64,000 bases of DNA, taken from NCBI GenBank assembly GCA_040766325.1, contig JAXGQR010000005.1, forward strand, positions 1-64,000. The letters are read 5' to 3'. The position numbers and the translations under genes were made by a program. Source of the DNA: Dehalobacterium sp040766325 (lineage in GTDB: Bacteria > Bacillota > Dehalobacteriia > Dehalobacteriales > Dehalobacteriaceae). Each line of letters starts with the position of its first letter. The first letter of the stretch is position 1. The notes below the pieces were generated by a model, which was not told the DNA's origin, searched no databases, and saw nothing but the letters and a program-made list of their open reading frames with translations. Shown piece after piece: positions 10,267-19,802 of the stretch.

Positions 10267-11643
10267 ATGCAAGAAACTCATTTGAATTTATCCCGCCAAA
10301 CAGTTAAATTAGGCTTGGTGCGCACAGTGCAGGATCTATTCCCCGATGATACGTTAAAAACCGTTTACTCCATCCCGGAGGGCGTTTTCTGTCGTTTGAA
10401 CAACTCCGCCCTTTCCATCCGCGAGGTCAAACAACTAAGCATAAAGCTCCAGGAATGGCTGAAGGAAAACCACGAGATCAAACTGGTAAAACGCGAGCAG
10501 GGCTATTATCATTATTTCGTTGTCGACCGGATCATAAAAAATATCTATCCCGCCTTTGACCATACCTCATTGGTGGAACCTTTTCGTATCATTCCTTTTG
10601 CCGACGGTTTTATTGTAGATTTTTCTCAGAATAAGAACAAGTTTAGTCTCGCCCTGCCGAAAAAACTCGCAGCGACTTATGAAGAATCCCACCAATGGTT
10701 AGATAATATCAACTTGGAATTAGTTAGTGATGTGAACGCCTATATCAAGTCTGGCAGAACTTTGGAACTGATCAGCCTGGCAGAAGCTTTACAGGAAAAG
10801 AAAATTGCCAATATTGCCGACATGATTGATCATCAGCGCCGCAGAATACGAGTTATTTTAATTTCCGGCCCTTCCTCATCAGGCAAAACATCTTTTACCC
10901 AGCGGCTTTCTATCCAGTTGAGGGTCAATGGTCTCAAGCCTATTTCCTTGGGGTTAGACGATTACTTTGTCAAACGGGAAGATACACCGCGTGATAAAGA
11001 AGGTAATTATGATTTTGATACCTTTAAGGCCTTGGACTTAGACCTTTTGCAAAAACATATCAAGGATTTGATCAAGGGGGAAACGGTAGAAACACCTATT
11101 TTTGACTTTATCACCGGGACCCGCAAACAAGAAACAAGAACCATGCGCCTAGGGGATGATGAAATCCTGATTATTGAAGGGATTCATGCCCTAAATCCCA
11201 GATTAATCCCTTCCGGTAATAAAAATGTTTTCTTTAAAATATATGTCAGTGCTCTTTTCGAACTCAATGTAGATCTGATAAATCGAACCCCCACCACAGA
11301 GGTGCGCTTGATTCGGCGTATGGTCAGGGATGCCCGTACCAGAGGCTTTTCCCCTGAAGCTACTCTAAAGCAATGGCCCAGTGTGCGCCGAGGTGAAACC
11401 AATAATGTCTTTAAATACCAAGAAGAAGCTGATGTGATGATTAATTCCAGTTTAATTTATGAAATGAATGCCCTGCGCACCTTAGCTCCGGCAGTCCTGG
11501 ATCAAATAAAAAACGACAGCCCCCATTCCGGGATAAAAGAAAGACTGATGAATCTCTTATCTTTTTTTGAACCGATGGAAACATCAAAGATCCCTTATAA
11601 TTCCCTCTTGAGAGAATTCATCGGCAATGGTATTAACCCTTGA
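10267..11643 (+). CDS. Nucleoside kinase (uridine kinase / phosphoribulokinase family)
   Basis: The C-terminal half contains a P-loop ISGPSSSGKTSF at about residue 200, followed by LGLDDYFV and the RDKEGNYDFDTF substrate segment, as in uridine kinase-like enzymes. The N-terminal about 190 residues match the threonyl-tRNA-synthetase-like region seen in the long Clostridial nucleoside kinases, here somewhat shortened (458 residues instead of about 550). It probably phosphorylates a pyrimidine nucleoside with ATP or GTP. It is second in a two-gene unit behind yitT and overlaps the 3' end of cca tail-to-tail by 49 bases. Confidence 0.82.
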   Translation: MQETHLNLSRQTVKLGLVRTVQDLFPDDTLKTVYSIPEGVFCRLNNSALSIREVKQLSIKLQEWLKENHEIKLVKREQGYYHYFVVDRIIKNIYPAFDHTSLVEPFRIIPFADGFIVDFSQNKNKFSLALPKKLAATYEESHQWLDNINLELVSDVNAYIKSGRTLELISLAEALQEKKIANIADMIDHQRRRIRVILISGPSSSGKTSFTQRLSIQLRVNGLKPISLGLDDYFVKREDTPRDKEGNYDFDTFKALDLDLLQKHIKDLIKGETVETPIFDFITGTRKQETRTMRLGDDEILIIEGIHALNPRLIPSGNKNVFFKIYVSALFELNVDLINRTPTTEVRLIRRMVRDARTRGFSPEATLKQWPSVRRGETNNVFKYQEEADVMINSSLIYEMNALRTLAPAVLDQIKNDSPHSGIKERLMNLLSFFEPMETSKIPYNSLLREFIGNGINP

Positions 11644-12941
11644 GCCAGTTTTATTAACTCCTCCGGGGTATTAATCTGGGGATCTTCTTGGACCTTTTCT
11701 AAAAGCAAGCCCAATACTTGGCCCATTTCCCGCCCCGGGCGAAAACCGATCTTGATTAGATCCTTACCCCCGATGGCCAAATCTTTTAGGGAAATGGGCT
11801 CTTGGGCAGCCTGAATGCGCTTGATCTCATGTTTGATGCGGTGCAATTCCTCCGGATTGCAGGGAGCAAGGGAGGCCTGGGCATCGGCTAACTGTAAGTC
11901 CAAAAGACGGTTCATATTCTCAGGGCCCAACCGGTTGAGCATACTTTTTAAGGCTTTCTTTTCTTGATGAGAAATTTTATGCATATGTTCCCCCACCAAA
12001 AGCATCACCTGATCCCTTGTTTTGCGGTCCCACTTCAGTCTCATCATAATCTTTCCCGTTATTTCCTGCCCTTTGGCTTCATGCCCGTAGAAATGCCCCC
12101 TTCCTCTTTGATCCAAAGAAAAAGTAGCCGGTTTACCCACATCATGAAAAAGTGCGGCCAGACGCAAAACTAAATCAGGAGGCGTTCCTTCCAGCACCCG
12201 CATCGTATGATGAAAGACATCCTGATCATGGTAAGGACTTCTCTGGTCAAAGCCGTAACATGCTTCCATCTCAGGCAAAATATGTTTTAATAAGCCGGTT
12301 TGCTGCAGCAAAGCAAAGCCGGCGGCAGGGCGCTCGCTGATCAGTATTTTGACCAGTTCCTCACGGATTCTTTCCGGCGCCACGTTCTGAATTAAATCAG
12401 CATGAGGCAAAACAGCCTGCAAGGTTTCTGCTTCGATCTGAAAATTAAGTTGGCAATGGAGACAAATCCCGCGCATCATACGCAAAGGGTCTGCGCGGTA
12501 CCTTTCATGAGGCCGGCCAATCCCTTTGATTTTTCCCGCACGAAGATCCTTGATGCCGCCCACAAGATCGATAAACTCTTCGCCGTCAAAAAGCAAGCCG
12601 TTAATGGTAAAATCCCGTAACCGCACATCTTCTTCCACAGAAGATTGCCTCCGGGAAACTCCGGCACCTGTGTTTTCGGTGCGAAAAGTGGTTACTTCCA
12701 CGGCGTACGCCCCTTGAAGAACCGTAACGGTGCCAAAGGGCAAGCCTGTTTCTACCACCTTAGGGAACATTTCCTTGACCTGTTGAGGCTTGGCTGCGCT
12801 ACAAATATCAAAATCCTGAGGGGTTTTTCCTAACAAAAGATCCCGCACGGCGCCACCCACCAAAAAGCTCTCAAAACCATGAGACTGCAAGGTCCTTAGG
12901 ATATCCAAAACCACCTGGGGAAATTTTTTCTGCTCCTTCAT
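11595..12941 (-). CDS. cca: CCA tRNA nucleotidyltransferase with HD domain
   Basis: Adds or repairs the 3' CCA of tRNAs. N-terminal polymerase-beta-like head has GGAVRDLLLG and DFDICS with the two catalytic aspartates. The RRDFTIN-type motif appears as LRDFTINGLL, and the RNA-binding DPLRMMRG follows. An HD phosphohydrolase domain sits at about residues 240-330 (HHTMRVL, FHDVGKP). Length of 448 fits bacterial HD-containing CCA enzymes. It starts one base after the pcrB stop, so the two form an operon. Confidence 0.93.
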   Translation of the reverse strand: MKEQKKFPQVVLDILRTLQSHGFESFLVGGAVRDLLLGKTPQDFDICSAAKPQQVKEMFPKVVETGLPFGTVTVLQGAYAVEVTTFRTENTGAGVSRRQSSVEEDVRLRDFTINGLLFDGEEFIDLVGGIKDLRAGKIKGIGRPHERYRADPLRMMRGICLHCQLNFQIEAETLQAVLPHADLIQNVAPERIREELVKILISERPAAGFALLQQTGLLKHILPEMEACYGFDQRSPYHDQDVFHHTMRVLEGTPPDLVLRLAALFHDVGKPATFSLDQRGRGHFYGHEAKGQEITGKIMMRLKWDRKTRDQVMLLVGEHMHKISHQEKKALKSMLNRLGPENMNRLLDLQLADAQASLAPCNPEELHRIKHEIKRIQAAQEPISLKDLAIGGKDLIKIGFRPGREMGQVLGLLLEKVQEDPQINTPEELIKLAQGLIPLPMNSLKREL

Positions 12942-12942
12942 C

Positions 12943-13680
12943 TTATACCCCTCTACACTCCTTTTTTGCAGATCCTTTTACCCTATGATCCAGGATTTCC
13001 ATCAGTTTCCGGGGGTGCCGGTAAATCAGGTTGCCAATAATAATGGTATCGGCAAATGCCCCCATTTCCTGCGCCTGTGAAAGATCCTCAATCCCGCCTC
13101 CATAAAAGATATGAGCTTTTTTCTGTCGGGCTTTTAACTCTTGGAGCCAGGCAGGATTTCCATATTGTCCGCTGTATTCAACATATAAAACCGGCAGGTT
13201 ATAGACTTCCTCGATCAAGGTCTGATAAGCAAAAAGTTCCTCGCGGTCAGGAACAAGGGCCCGGGTGCGCCGAGCCGTAGCACAATGGGGATTGCAAATA
13301 ACATAGGCTTCAACTAAAACTTGAGACCAATTGACAAATTTGCCTAAAGTTTTAATACCGGATAAATGCTGCCCGATGAACCAGTCCCTATGTCCGGCAT
13401 TTAACACCACCGGTAAGAGATAACCGTCCACATTAAGGGAAATCGCGTTAAGCTCGGAAATTTCCTGAAGTAAAGGCCCGCGATAACCAAGTTGATATAT
13501 CCGGTCTAAGAGAGCTTCCGTATTGTCCCGGGTAATATTCTGGGTTCCACCCACAATCAGAGCATCCAGACCCTTATGGGACAAGATATCGCCTAAAATA
13601 CTATCCTTGATTTCCTTATCCGGATCCAGCTTGAGAATTATTTTCCAATTACGCCAATTGACATCTTGCCACTGCCACAT
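12943..13680 (-). CDS. pcrB: PcrB-type heptaprenylglyceryl phosphate synthase
   Basis: A TIM-barrel prenyltransferase of the GGGPS/PcrB family. It shows WKIILKLDPDKE at the start, the YVEYSG substrate motif, FYGGGI and a C-terminal IIGNLIY phosphate-binding loop. In Bacillota PcrB joins a polyprenyl chain to glycerol-1-phosphate, making an ether lipid. Length is 245 residues. It is upstream of cca in the same operon and divergent from typA, with about 135 bases between the two start codons. No glycerol-1-phosphate dehydrogenase (AraM) is in the window. Confidence 0.88.
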   Translation of the reverse strand: MWQWQDVNWRNWKIILKLDPDKEIKDSILGDILSHKGLDALIVGGTQNITRDNTEALLDRIYQLGYRGPLLQEISELNAISLNVDGYLLPVVLNAGHRDWFIGQHLSGIKTLGKFVNWSQVLVEAYVICNPHCATARRTRALVPDREELFAYQTLIEEVYNLPVLYVEYSGQYGNPAWLQELKARQKKAHIFYGGGIEDLSQAQEMGAFADTIIIGNLIYRHPRKLMEILDHRVKGSAKKECRGV

Positions 13681-13757
13681 ATATACTCAGTCCTTTCTGT
13701 TCTTAAGGGAAGCGCAAAAAAATTACAATAATTTAACGAAATGGAAAGTAAGAAATG

Positions 13758-13786
13758 TTGTCACCAACATTATAAGTTGTTATACT
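13758..13786 (+). promoter_or_regulatory. Sigma-A type promoter of typA
   Basis: TTGTCA (-35) and TATACT (-10) are separated by exactly 17 bases and lie 30 bases before the typA start codon, just upstream of its AGGAGGA ribosome site. Confidence 0.65.
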
Positions 13787-13815
13787 ATAGAAAGCCCAAT
13801 TTTAGGAGGAATTTT

Positions 13816-15639
13816 ATGGCACCAGACATTCGCAATATTGCCATTATTGCCCACGTAGACCATGGCAAAACCACATTAGTTGACGGGATGCTGCGACAAA
13901 GCGGTATCTTTCATGAGAACGAAGCTGTAGCTGATAGAGTAATGGATTCCAATCCCCTTGAACGCGAACGGGGTATTACTATTTTAGCAAAAAACACCGC
14001 TGTCACCTACAAAAATACGAAAATTAACATCCTGGACACCCCCGGTCATGCCGACTTTGGCGGTGAAGTAGAACGTGCCCTCTCCATGGTGGACGGGGTC
14101 TTATTAATTGTAGATGCTTTTGAAGGCCCCATGCCTCAAACCAAGTTTGTTTTAAAAAAAGCTCTGGAGCTTGATCTAAAGCCGGTAGTGGTGATTAATA
14201 AAATTGACCGGCCTGATGCCCGCCCGCACGAGGTAATTGATCAGGTATTCGATTTATTTGTGGAACTGGGCGCATCTGAAGAGCAATTGGATTTTCCCAT
14301 CGTTTACACCTCGGCCCGTTCCGGCATCGCCCAAAATGAACTGGAAAATAAAAGGGACAACTTGGGGCCGCTCTTTGAAACTATTATACATCATGTGGCT
14401 CCGCCCCAGGTGGAAGAAGGCCCGTTTCAAATGAGGATCGCCAATTTAGACCACGACAATTATCTGGGAAAATATGCCATCGGAAAAATCAACCGCGGGT
14501 TTGTTAAATCAGGAGACAGCATTGCCTTAATCCGCCATGACGGCAAGGTGGAGCGTCAAAAAATCGCGAAACTATTTGTTTATCAAGGCTTAAAAAAGGT
14601 AGAGGTTGCTTCTGCCTCAGCGGGAGAAATTATTGCTTTATCCGGCATTGATGATGTTAATATCGGTGAAACCATGACCGATCCGAATCATCCTGATGCT
14701 TTACCTGTCATCGCTGTGGATGAGCCCACTCTAACGATGACCTTTTCGGTCAACAACAGTCCTTTTGCCGGTCAGGACGGCACCTATATTACCTCCCGCC
14801 GACTGCGGGAAAGACTTTATCGGGAAACCATCTCCAATGTGAGCCTGCGGGTCGAGGATACGGAAAACACAGATGCCTGGCAGGTTTCCGGCCGGGGAGA
14901 ACTCCATCTTTCCATCCTGATTGAAAATATGCGGCGGGAAGGATACGAGTTACAAGTTTCCAAGCCTCAGGTTATTTACAAAAAAGAAAAAGGACAGCTT
15001 TTGGAACCTATTGAACACCTGATGCTTGATCTGCCCGAAGAATATATGGGTTCTGTGATGGAAAACCTGGGCCATCGCAAAGCAGAAATGGATAATATGG
15101 TCTCCAGCGGGACCGGCAACGTCCGTTTAGAATATAAGATTCCGGCCCGAGGCCTGATCGGCTTTCGTTCCGAATTCTTGACCCTCACACGAGGCAATGG
15201 CATCATGAACCATATTTTTGACGGCTACCTGCCTTATAAGGGAGATATCAGCACCCGTTACCAAGGATCCCTAATCGCTTGGGAAGACGGAGAAGCTACC
15301 ACCTATGGTCTATTAGCAGTAGAGGATCGTGGGATCTTCTTTATTGTCCCCGGTACCAAGGTTTATGAAGGCATGGTGGTCGGCGTAGGCAATCGGGAGC
15401 AAGACGTAGAGGTTAATGTCTGTAAAAAGAAACACTTAACGAATATGCGCTCTTCCACTTCAGAGGAAACCACAAAGCTGAAAGAACCCCGCCTCCTCTC
15501 CCTGGAAGAAGCCATCGAGTTTATCTCTGATGATGAATTGGTAGAAATTACTCCCAATCATATTCGGCTGCGCAAGAAATATCTAAAGAAAAATGAGCGC
15601 GCAAAAGCCCAAAAAGAATCAAGCACATTAAATTTTTAA
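13816..15639 (+). CDS. typA: Ribosome-associated translational GTPase TypA/BipA
   Basis: A 607-residue EF-G-like GTPase. It shows the P-loop AHVDHGKTT, switch I RGITI, G3 DTPGHADFGGEVER and G4 NKIDRP, then EF-G-like domains and the TypA-specific C-terminal domain (RGLIGFRSEFLTLTRG). It acts in late ribosome assembly and stress or cold adaptation. The start at 13816 is chosen because AGGAGGAATTTT directly precedes it; the longer frame has no ribosome site and overlaps the promoter. Intact. Confidence 0.95.
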   Translation: MAPDIRNIAIIAHVDHGKTTLVDGMLRQSGIFHENEAVADRVMDSNPLERERGITILAKNTAVTYKNTKINILDTPGHADFGGEVERALSMVDGVLLIVDAFEGPMPQTKFVLKKALELDLKPVVVINKIDRPDARPHEVIDQVFDLFVELGASEEQLDFPIVYTSARSGIAQNELENKRDNLGPLFETIIHHVAPPQVEEGPFQMRIANLDHDNYLGKYAIGKINRGFVKSGDSIALIRHDGKVERQKIAKLFVYQGLKKVEVASASAGEIIALSGIDDVNIGETMTDPNHPDALPVIAVDEPTLTMTFSVNNSPFAGQDGTYITSRRLRERLYRETISNVSLRVEDTENTDAWQVSGRGELHLSILIENMRREGYELQVSKPQVIYKKEKGQLLEPIEHLMLDLPEEYMGSVMENLGHRKAEMDNMVSSGTGNVRLEYKIPARGLIGFRSEFLTLTRGNGIMNHIFDGYLPYKGDISTRYQGSLIAWEDGEATTYGLLAVEDRGIFFIVPGTKVYEGMVVGVGNREQDVEVNVCKKKHLTNMRSSTSEETTKLKEPRLLSLEEAIEFISDDELVEITPNHIRLRKKYLKKNERAKAQKESSTLNF

Positions 15640-15691
15640 AGAACACCAGGCTTCACCTTTAGACCTCATATTTTCTGAAAGTATAATAAAA

Positions 15692-15737
15692 GGCTGCTGC
15701 ACCAAAAGCCCTTGGGATTCAAGTAAGTGCAGCAGCC
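15692..15737 (-). terminator. Intrinsic terminator between convergent typA and glgP
   Basis: GGCTGCTGCAC pairs perfectly (11 bp) with GTGCAGCAGCC across a 24-base loop. The minus strand continues with TTTTATTAT, so it best serves glgP; the plus strand tail TGTATTTTTG may also allow typA termination. Confidence 0.8.
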
Positions 15738-15759
15738 TGTATTTTTGTTATATCTTTCT

Positions 15760-17466
15760 TTATTGGGTAATCTGAGGTTGATGCTCAATATCCAGCCATC
15801 CGGGATAAATATAGGGAGCTACCTCCCAAGAATCCAACCCTTGGAAAGTAGGCAGGTAGAGCACATCATAGTACTCCCTGATCATGCGTGCGGAAGAAAA
15901 CTGCCACTGAGCCATATCAATACTGGAAAGCATCATTTCCTTCCAGCGTTCCCGGTCCTGATAATAGGTCGGCAAGATCTCCCGAAACAGCACCTGATAC
16001 AGCTCATGGAGATCGTGCTCGTCCTGATTCCAGTCTGCCGACTGGCGCGCCGCCTGCTCCAAAAGCCAACCGCTGACACCATGCTGGGGTCCTTCGGCCA
16101 CCCAGCCATCGACAACACTAAAGTTCAGCACCCCATTCATAGCTGCTTTCATCCCCGAGGTACCGCTGGCTTCGAAGGGACGCCGGGGATTATTAAGCCA
16201 GACATCACAGCCTCGTACCATCAACCGGGCTACCTCCATATTATAGTTTTCCAGAAACACCACGCGATTGCCGAATTTTCGATCCATTTTAACCAGGTCG
16301 GAGATAATATCCTTACCCAGTTCATCTTGAGGATGCGCCTTACCGGAAAAGATCAACTGCAGCTTGCCATGGGAAATAAAGGGCTCCACAAGATCGGAAT
16401 TCCGAAAAATGAGGTCACTTCTTTTATATGGTGCCGCACGCCGGGCAAAACCCAGGGTCAGTACTTCCGGATCCAGCTTTTCACCTGTTTTTTTGGCAAT
16501 ATAAGCAAAAAGTTCTTTTTTGCACGACTGGTGTACAGGGAAAAGATCCTCGGAGCAGTCAAAAGCCTCTTTAATACGTTTGTCCTGCCAGGTCCTCTCA
16601 TGTACTCCATTGGTAATAGAGATAATCGGTGAAGCAAGAGGAATTTCCCGCCACATTTTCCGGGCCGTATGTCCGTGGAGTTTAGATACGGCATTGGCCT
16701 TATGAGATAAACGCAAAGAGGCTGCCGTCATATTAAAAGGATCGCCCCCAATTTGGCACATCTCTTCATAACTAAGTCCATTGTAGGCGCCCATATGTCT
16801 AAGTGTATGATGATCATGGATCTCGTTTCCCGCGGGGACAGGGGTATGGGTGGTAAAAATGATCCGGGATTTCGCTTTCTTAAAGGCCAAATCAAAAGGT
16901 TGACCGTGATTTTCCATTTCCTCCCGAATTAACTCCAAACCGGCAAATAGGGCATGGCCCTCGTTAAAATGGTAAAGATCGATCTCTATGTCTAAGGCGC
17001 GGAGGAGTCTGATGCCTCCAATCCCCAAAATCATCTCTGCCGCTATCCGATCCTGAGCCCCACCGCCGTAGAGTTTGCTGGTCATCCAGCCATGATTGCT
17101 GCCGGAGATATTAGTATCTAGAAGATACAGAGGCACATTACCGTAACAATCTACTTTTTTGACCTTGCATTCCACCTCTTCTCCGCGCACATTAACAAAA
17201 ACCGATATCCCCGTATCCTCCGCCATGGGAAAGTCAAATTGCGGGTAAACATCATAAGGACGACCTGCTCCGTCAATATATTGCTCCGTATAATCATTAG
17301 CCCATAAGATTCCAATGCCGATCATGGGAAGTTGGGCATCCCGGGCTGCTTTTAAATAATCACCGGCTAAAACCCCAAGTCCCCCTGCATAGATGGGCAT
17401 CTCTTCACTTAATCCAAATTCCATGCAAAAATATGCGACACGAGGATTACCTTTATTCTGATTCAT
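15760..17466 (-). CDS. glgP: Alpha-glucan phosphorylase
   Basis: GT35 enzyme that releases glucose-1-phosphate from glycogen or maltodextrin using PLP. It opens VAYFCMEFGLSEEMPIYAGGLG, has YHFNEGHALFAG and ITNGVHERTW, and near the C-terminus EASGTSGMKAAMNG, which binds PLP and phosphate. At 568 residues it is the short, thermophile/Clostridial form rather than the 800-residue form. An AAAGGAGG site lies 24 bases before the ATG used here, rather far. A nearer ATG opens a seven-codon frame ending in TAA, so the start region could hide a small sequence error. Confidence 0.92.
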   Translation of the reverse strand: MNQNKGNPRVAYFCMEFGLSEEMPIYAGGLGVLAGDYLKAARDAQLPMIGIGILWANDYTEQYIDGAGRPYDVYPQFDFPMAEDTGISVFVNVRGEEVECKVKKVDCYGNVPLYLLDTNISGSNHGWMTSKLYGGGAQDRIAAEMILGIGGIRLLRALDIEIDLYHFNEGHALFAGLELIREEMENHGQPFDLAFKKAKSRIIFTTHTPVPAGNEIHDHHTLRHMGAYNGLSYEEMCQIGGDPFNMTAASLRLSHKANAVSKLHGHTARKMWREIPLASPIISITNGVHERTWQDKRIKEAFDCSEDLFPVHQSCKKELFAYIAKKTGEKLDPEVLTLGFARRAAPYKRSDLIFRNSDLVEPFISHGKLQLIFSGKAHPQDELGKDIISDLVKMDRKFGNRVVFLENYNMEVARLMVRGCDVWLNNPRRPFEASGTSGMKAAMNGVLNFSVVDGWVAEGPQHGVSGWLLEQAARQSADWNQDEHDLHELYQVLFREILPTYYQDRERWKEMMLSSIDMAQWQFSSARMIREYYDVLYLPTFQGLDSWEVAPYIYPGWLDIEHQPQITQ

Positions 17467-17650
17467 ATTCGGCCATAATGGCCCGCACCTCCTTTGAAGG
17501 ATTAACAGTTTCCTTCTAGTGTGCGATAAAAACCTTTAAAATATGTAAAAACAGATCAGAACCTAAGGTCTCACCTGTCTTATCTCAATTATTGTTTTCA
17601 CTTACCACTGTCGAATTCTTCTAATGCTTATATGATCATCAGTCATCGGG

Positions 17651-18121
17651 CTAACTACGTAAGGTGGCAATTAACCGATGGGGCTTTAAGATAAGCTCAA
17701 GGGCATCATCAATAGAAGTTACTACCACATCCGACAAAGATAAAAGCTGACCGTAACAGCCTTCCTTGCCCAAGATACAGATAAACAAAGCACATTTTTC
17801 CGCCATTAGCATATCATTATATCCGTTACCGATACATATGGTTGCTCTTGCGTTCAGGGACTCGACAATCCTTTTTTTTTCGGCTCCCGCATTCTCCTTG
17901 GGAAAGGTTCGGATTTTTACGCCCAGAGAGGCGCAGTTTTCCCGCACAGTGCCGTTGGTATCTGCCGTTACAATATAAATATCGGCAAGTTCCTTCAGCT
18001 TGATGATATTTTTCTTCGTTTCCTCCGAAATAATGCCGTCGGTGGCTACGGTGCCGTTATAATCAAAAACTATATTTTTTATCTCCATTTGCTCCCTGCC
18101 TGGGATATTTATGATAAGCAT
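17651..18121 (-). CDS. HAD family hydrolase at the end of the pst operon
   Basis: A 157-residue single-domain HAD protein resembling the P domain of P-type ATPases: motif I FDYNGTVATDG, a TADT motif II and IGNGYNDMLMAEKC as motif III/IV. It probably hydrolyses a small phosphate ester; substrate unknown. It sits 38 bases after pstB in the same direction, in the place where phoU is often found; phoU itself is absent. The ATG at 18121 follows GAGGTGGGG; an internal ATG at 18088 with GGGAG is an alternative start. Confidence 0.78.
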   Translation of the reverse strand: MLIINIPGREQMEIKNIVFDYNGTVATDGIISEETKKNIIKLKELADIYIVTADTNGTVRENCASLGVKIRTFPKENAGAEKKRIVESLNARATICIGNGYNDMLMAEKCALFICILGKEGCYGQLLSLSDVVVTSIDDALELILKPHRLIATLRS

Positions 18122-18159
18122 TATCCCCACCTCATCTTTTACTTCTTAAGAGAAATTAA

Positions 18160-18906
18160 TTAACCATATAAGCCCGCTAAGTATTGTTTGGTTGCTTCTT
18201 CTTCCGGAAAACCAAATAATTTATCTGTGCTCTTCATTTCAATCAGCTTACCTTCCAACAAAAAGGCGGTATGGTCGGCTATCCTTTTGGCCTGCTGCAG
18301 GTTGTGGGTAACAATTACTATGGTATATTTTTTCTTCAGATCCAATAAGAGTTCCTCAATCAACCTGGTATTATGGATATCCAAGGATGAGCAGGGTTCA
18401 TCCATTAAGAGGATTTCCGGTTCCACACATAAGGTACGGGCAATGCAGAGCCGCTGCTGCTGTCCTCCGGAAAGCTTTAAGGCGGACATTTTTAAATTAT
18501 TTTTAACCTCATCGTACAAACCACACAGTTTTAAATTATCTTCGATGATCTCATCTATCTTCTTTTGATTTGTTCCATGATATTTTAAGGCGTAGGCAAG
18601 ATTTTTATAAACGGACATGGGAAACGGAGTGGGCTGTTGAAAAACAATACCAATCTTGGTGCGTAAAACGCCTAAGGGCAGACTATTAGTATTTGCCCCT
18701 TCCAATAATACCTCTCCGGAAACCTTAGCCCCCTTATCTCCCTCGGTCATTTTATTAAGTGTGCGGAGCAAGGTTGTTTTGCCGCATCCCGAGGGACCGA
18801 TCAATGCTGTGATTTGATGCTTGGGGATCGTTAAATTAATATCTTTTAATATGTGATGTTGATCGAAGGATACATTTAAATCCTTGATTTCTAAATGATA
18901 CTTCAT
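18160..18906 (-). CDS. pstB: Phosphate ABC transporter ATP-binding protein
   Basis: A 248-residue ABC ATPase: Walker A GPSGCGKTT, Q-loop FQQPTPFPMS (characteristic of PstB), signature LSGGQQQR and Walker B LLMDEP with the switch histidine in VTHN. It drives phosphate import through PstCA. It starts one base after the pstA stop. In sequence it is somewhat divergent from the canonical PstB but the operon context is decisive. Confidence 0.92.
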   Translation of the reverse strand: MKYHLEIKDLNVSFDQHHILKDINLTIPKHQITALIGPSGCGKTTLLRTLNKMTEGDKGAKVSGEVLLEGANTNSLPLGVLRTKIGIVFQQPTPFPMSVYKNLAYALKYHGTNQKKIDEIIEDNLKLCGLYDEVKNNLKMSALKLSGGQQQRLCIARTLCVEPEILLMDEPCSSLDIHNTRLIEELLLDLKKKYTIVIVTHNLQQAKRIADHTAFLLEGKLIEMKSTDKLFGFPEEEATKQYLAGLYG

Positions 18907-18907
18907 A

Positions 18908-19771
18908 TTATTTATGCTCCCTTAAATCCAAAAGAGTGGGTATCGTTGCTAATAAATTCAAGAATAAAACCAAAACCATTAATATAAAGGCCGTTCCGTA
19001 AGCATTTTCCAGAGAAATTCCTTCTCCGATTAAAATATAAAGATGATAGGGCAAGGACATAAATGGAGCCAGAAGGGATTTAGGCACCGGGGCATTGATG
19101 ACACAACCGGTAAGCATCACCGGAGCTGCCGCTCCCATGGCAAATCCGGAGGCTAAGGTTACAATAGAAATAATCTGCTTTTTGTACATGGGCAAAAGCA
19201 AATTAAAGACGGCATAAGATGTATTTACTCCTAACGAAGCTGATGTTTCCAGCAAATCTTTCCCCGTTTCCTGAAATAATCTTTGCAGCCTAATCTCAAT
19301 AAATGGGAAAATCATAATTGCCAGGGTAATGCCGGAGGCAAGAATAGACAGTCCCAACCCTAATTTGATTACTAAAAAGGCATACCCAAAGAGCCCTAAT
19401 ACGATCGAAGGAATACCTGCGATACATTGAATAATGATATTAACCGTGAGACTGACGATTTCCTGCTTACAATAAAAAACAACATAGATTGCTGTAAAAA
19501 AGGCCAGGAACGTGGCTATGAATCCGGCAATCAGGGTAACCAGGAAGCTTCCCATGATAGCAGGCCAAATCCCTCCGGCCGACCCCACAGGGAAACCCGC
19601 CGGTTTATCCAGAATAAAACTTAGATTAACAACTCCTCCCGCATTAATAAAAATATAGACCGTCAAAAAAACAAGCACCGACAGCGAAAGATAGGTACAG
19701 AAATTAATCCATATTTTAAAGAAGATACTTGGGCCATAATCATACTTAGCATTAATCTTTTTATTTTTCAT
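18908..19771 (-). CDS. pstA: Phosphate ABC transporter permease PstA
   Basis: A 287-residue permease with six predicted helices and the binding-protein-dependent transport loop. The GIPSIVLGLFGYAF segment and ETSASLGV (EAA-like loop) match PstA. It is followed immediately by pstB and preceded by pstC with a 31-base gap. Confidence 0.92.
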   Translation of the reverse strand: MKNKKINAKYDYGPSIFFKIWINFCTYLSLSVLVFLTVYIFINAGGVVNLSFILDKPAGFPVGSAGGIWPAIMGSFLVTLIAGFIATFLAFFTAIYVVFYCKQEIVSLTVNIIIQCIAGIPSIVLGLFGYAFLVIKLGLGLSILASGITLAIMIFPFIEIRLQRLFQETGKDLLETSASLGVNTSYAVFNLLLPMYKKQIISIVTLASGFAMGAAAPVMLTGCVINAPVPKSLLAPFMSLPYHLYILIGEGISLENAYGTAFILMVLVLFLNLLATIPTLLDLREHK

Positions 19772-19802
19772 AATTACCTCACAGGAAAATTACAGAGCAA
19801 AG

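Noticed and set aside
15727..16632. 300-codon open frame on the plus strand
   Set aside because: Lies antisense inside glgP, has no ribosome site and no recognisable motifs; a shadow of a conserved gene.
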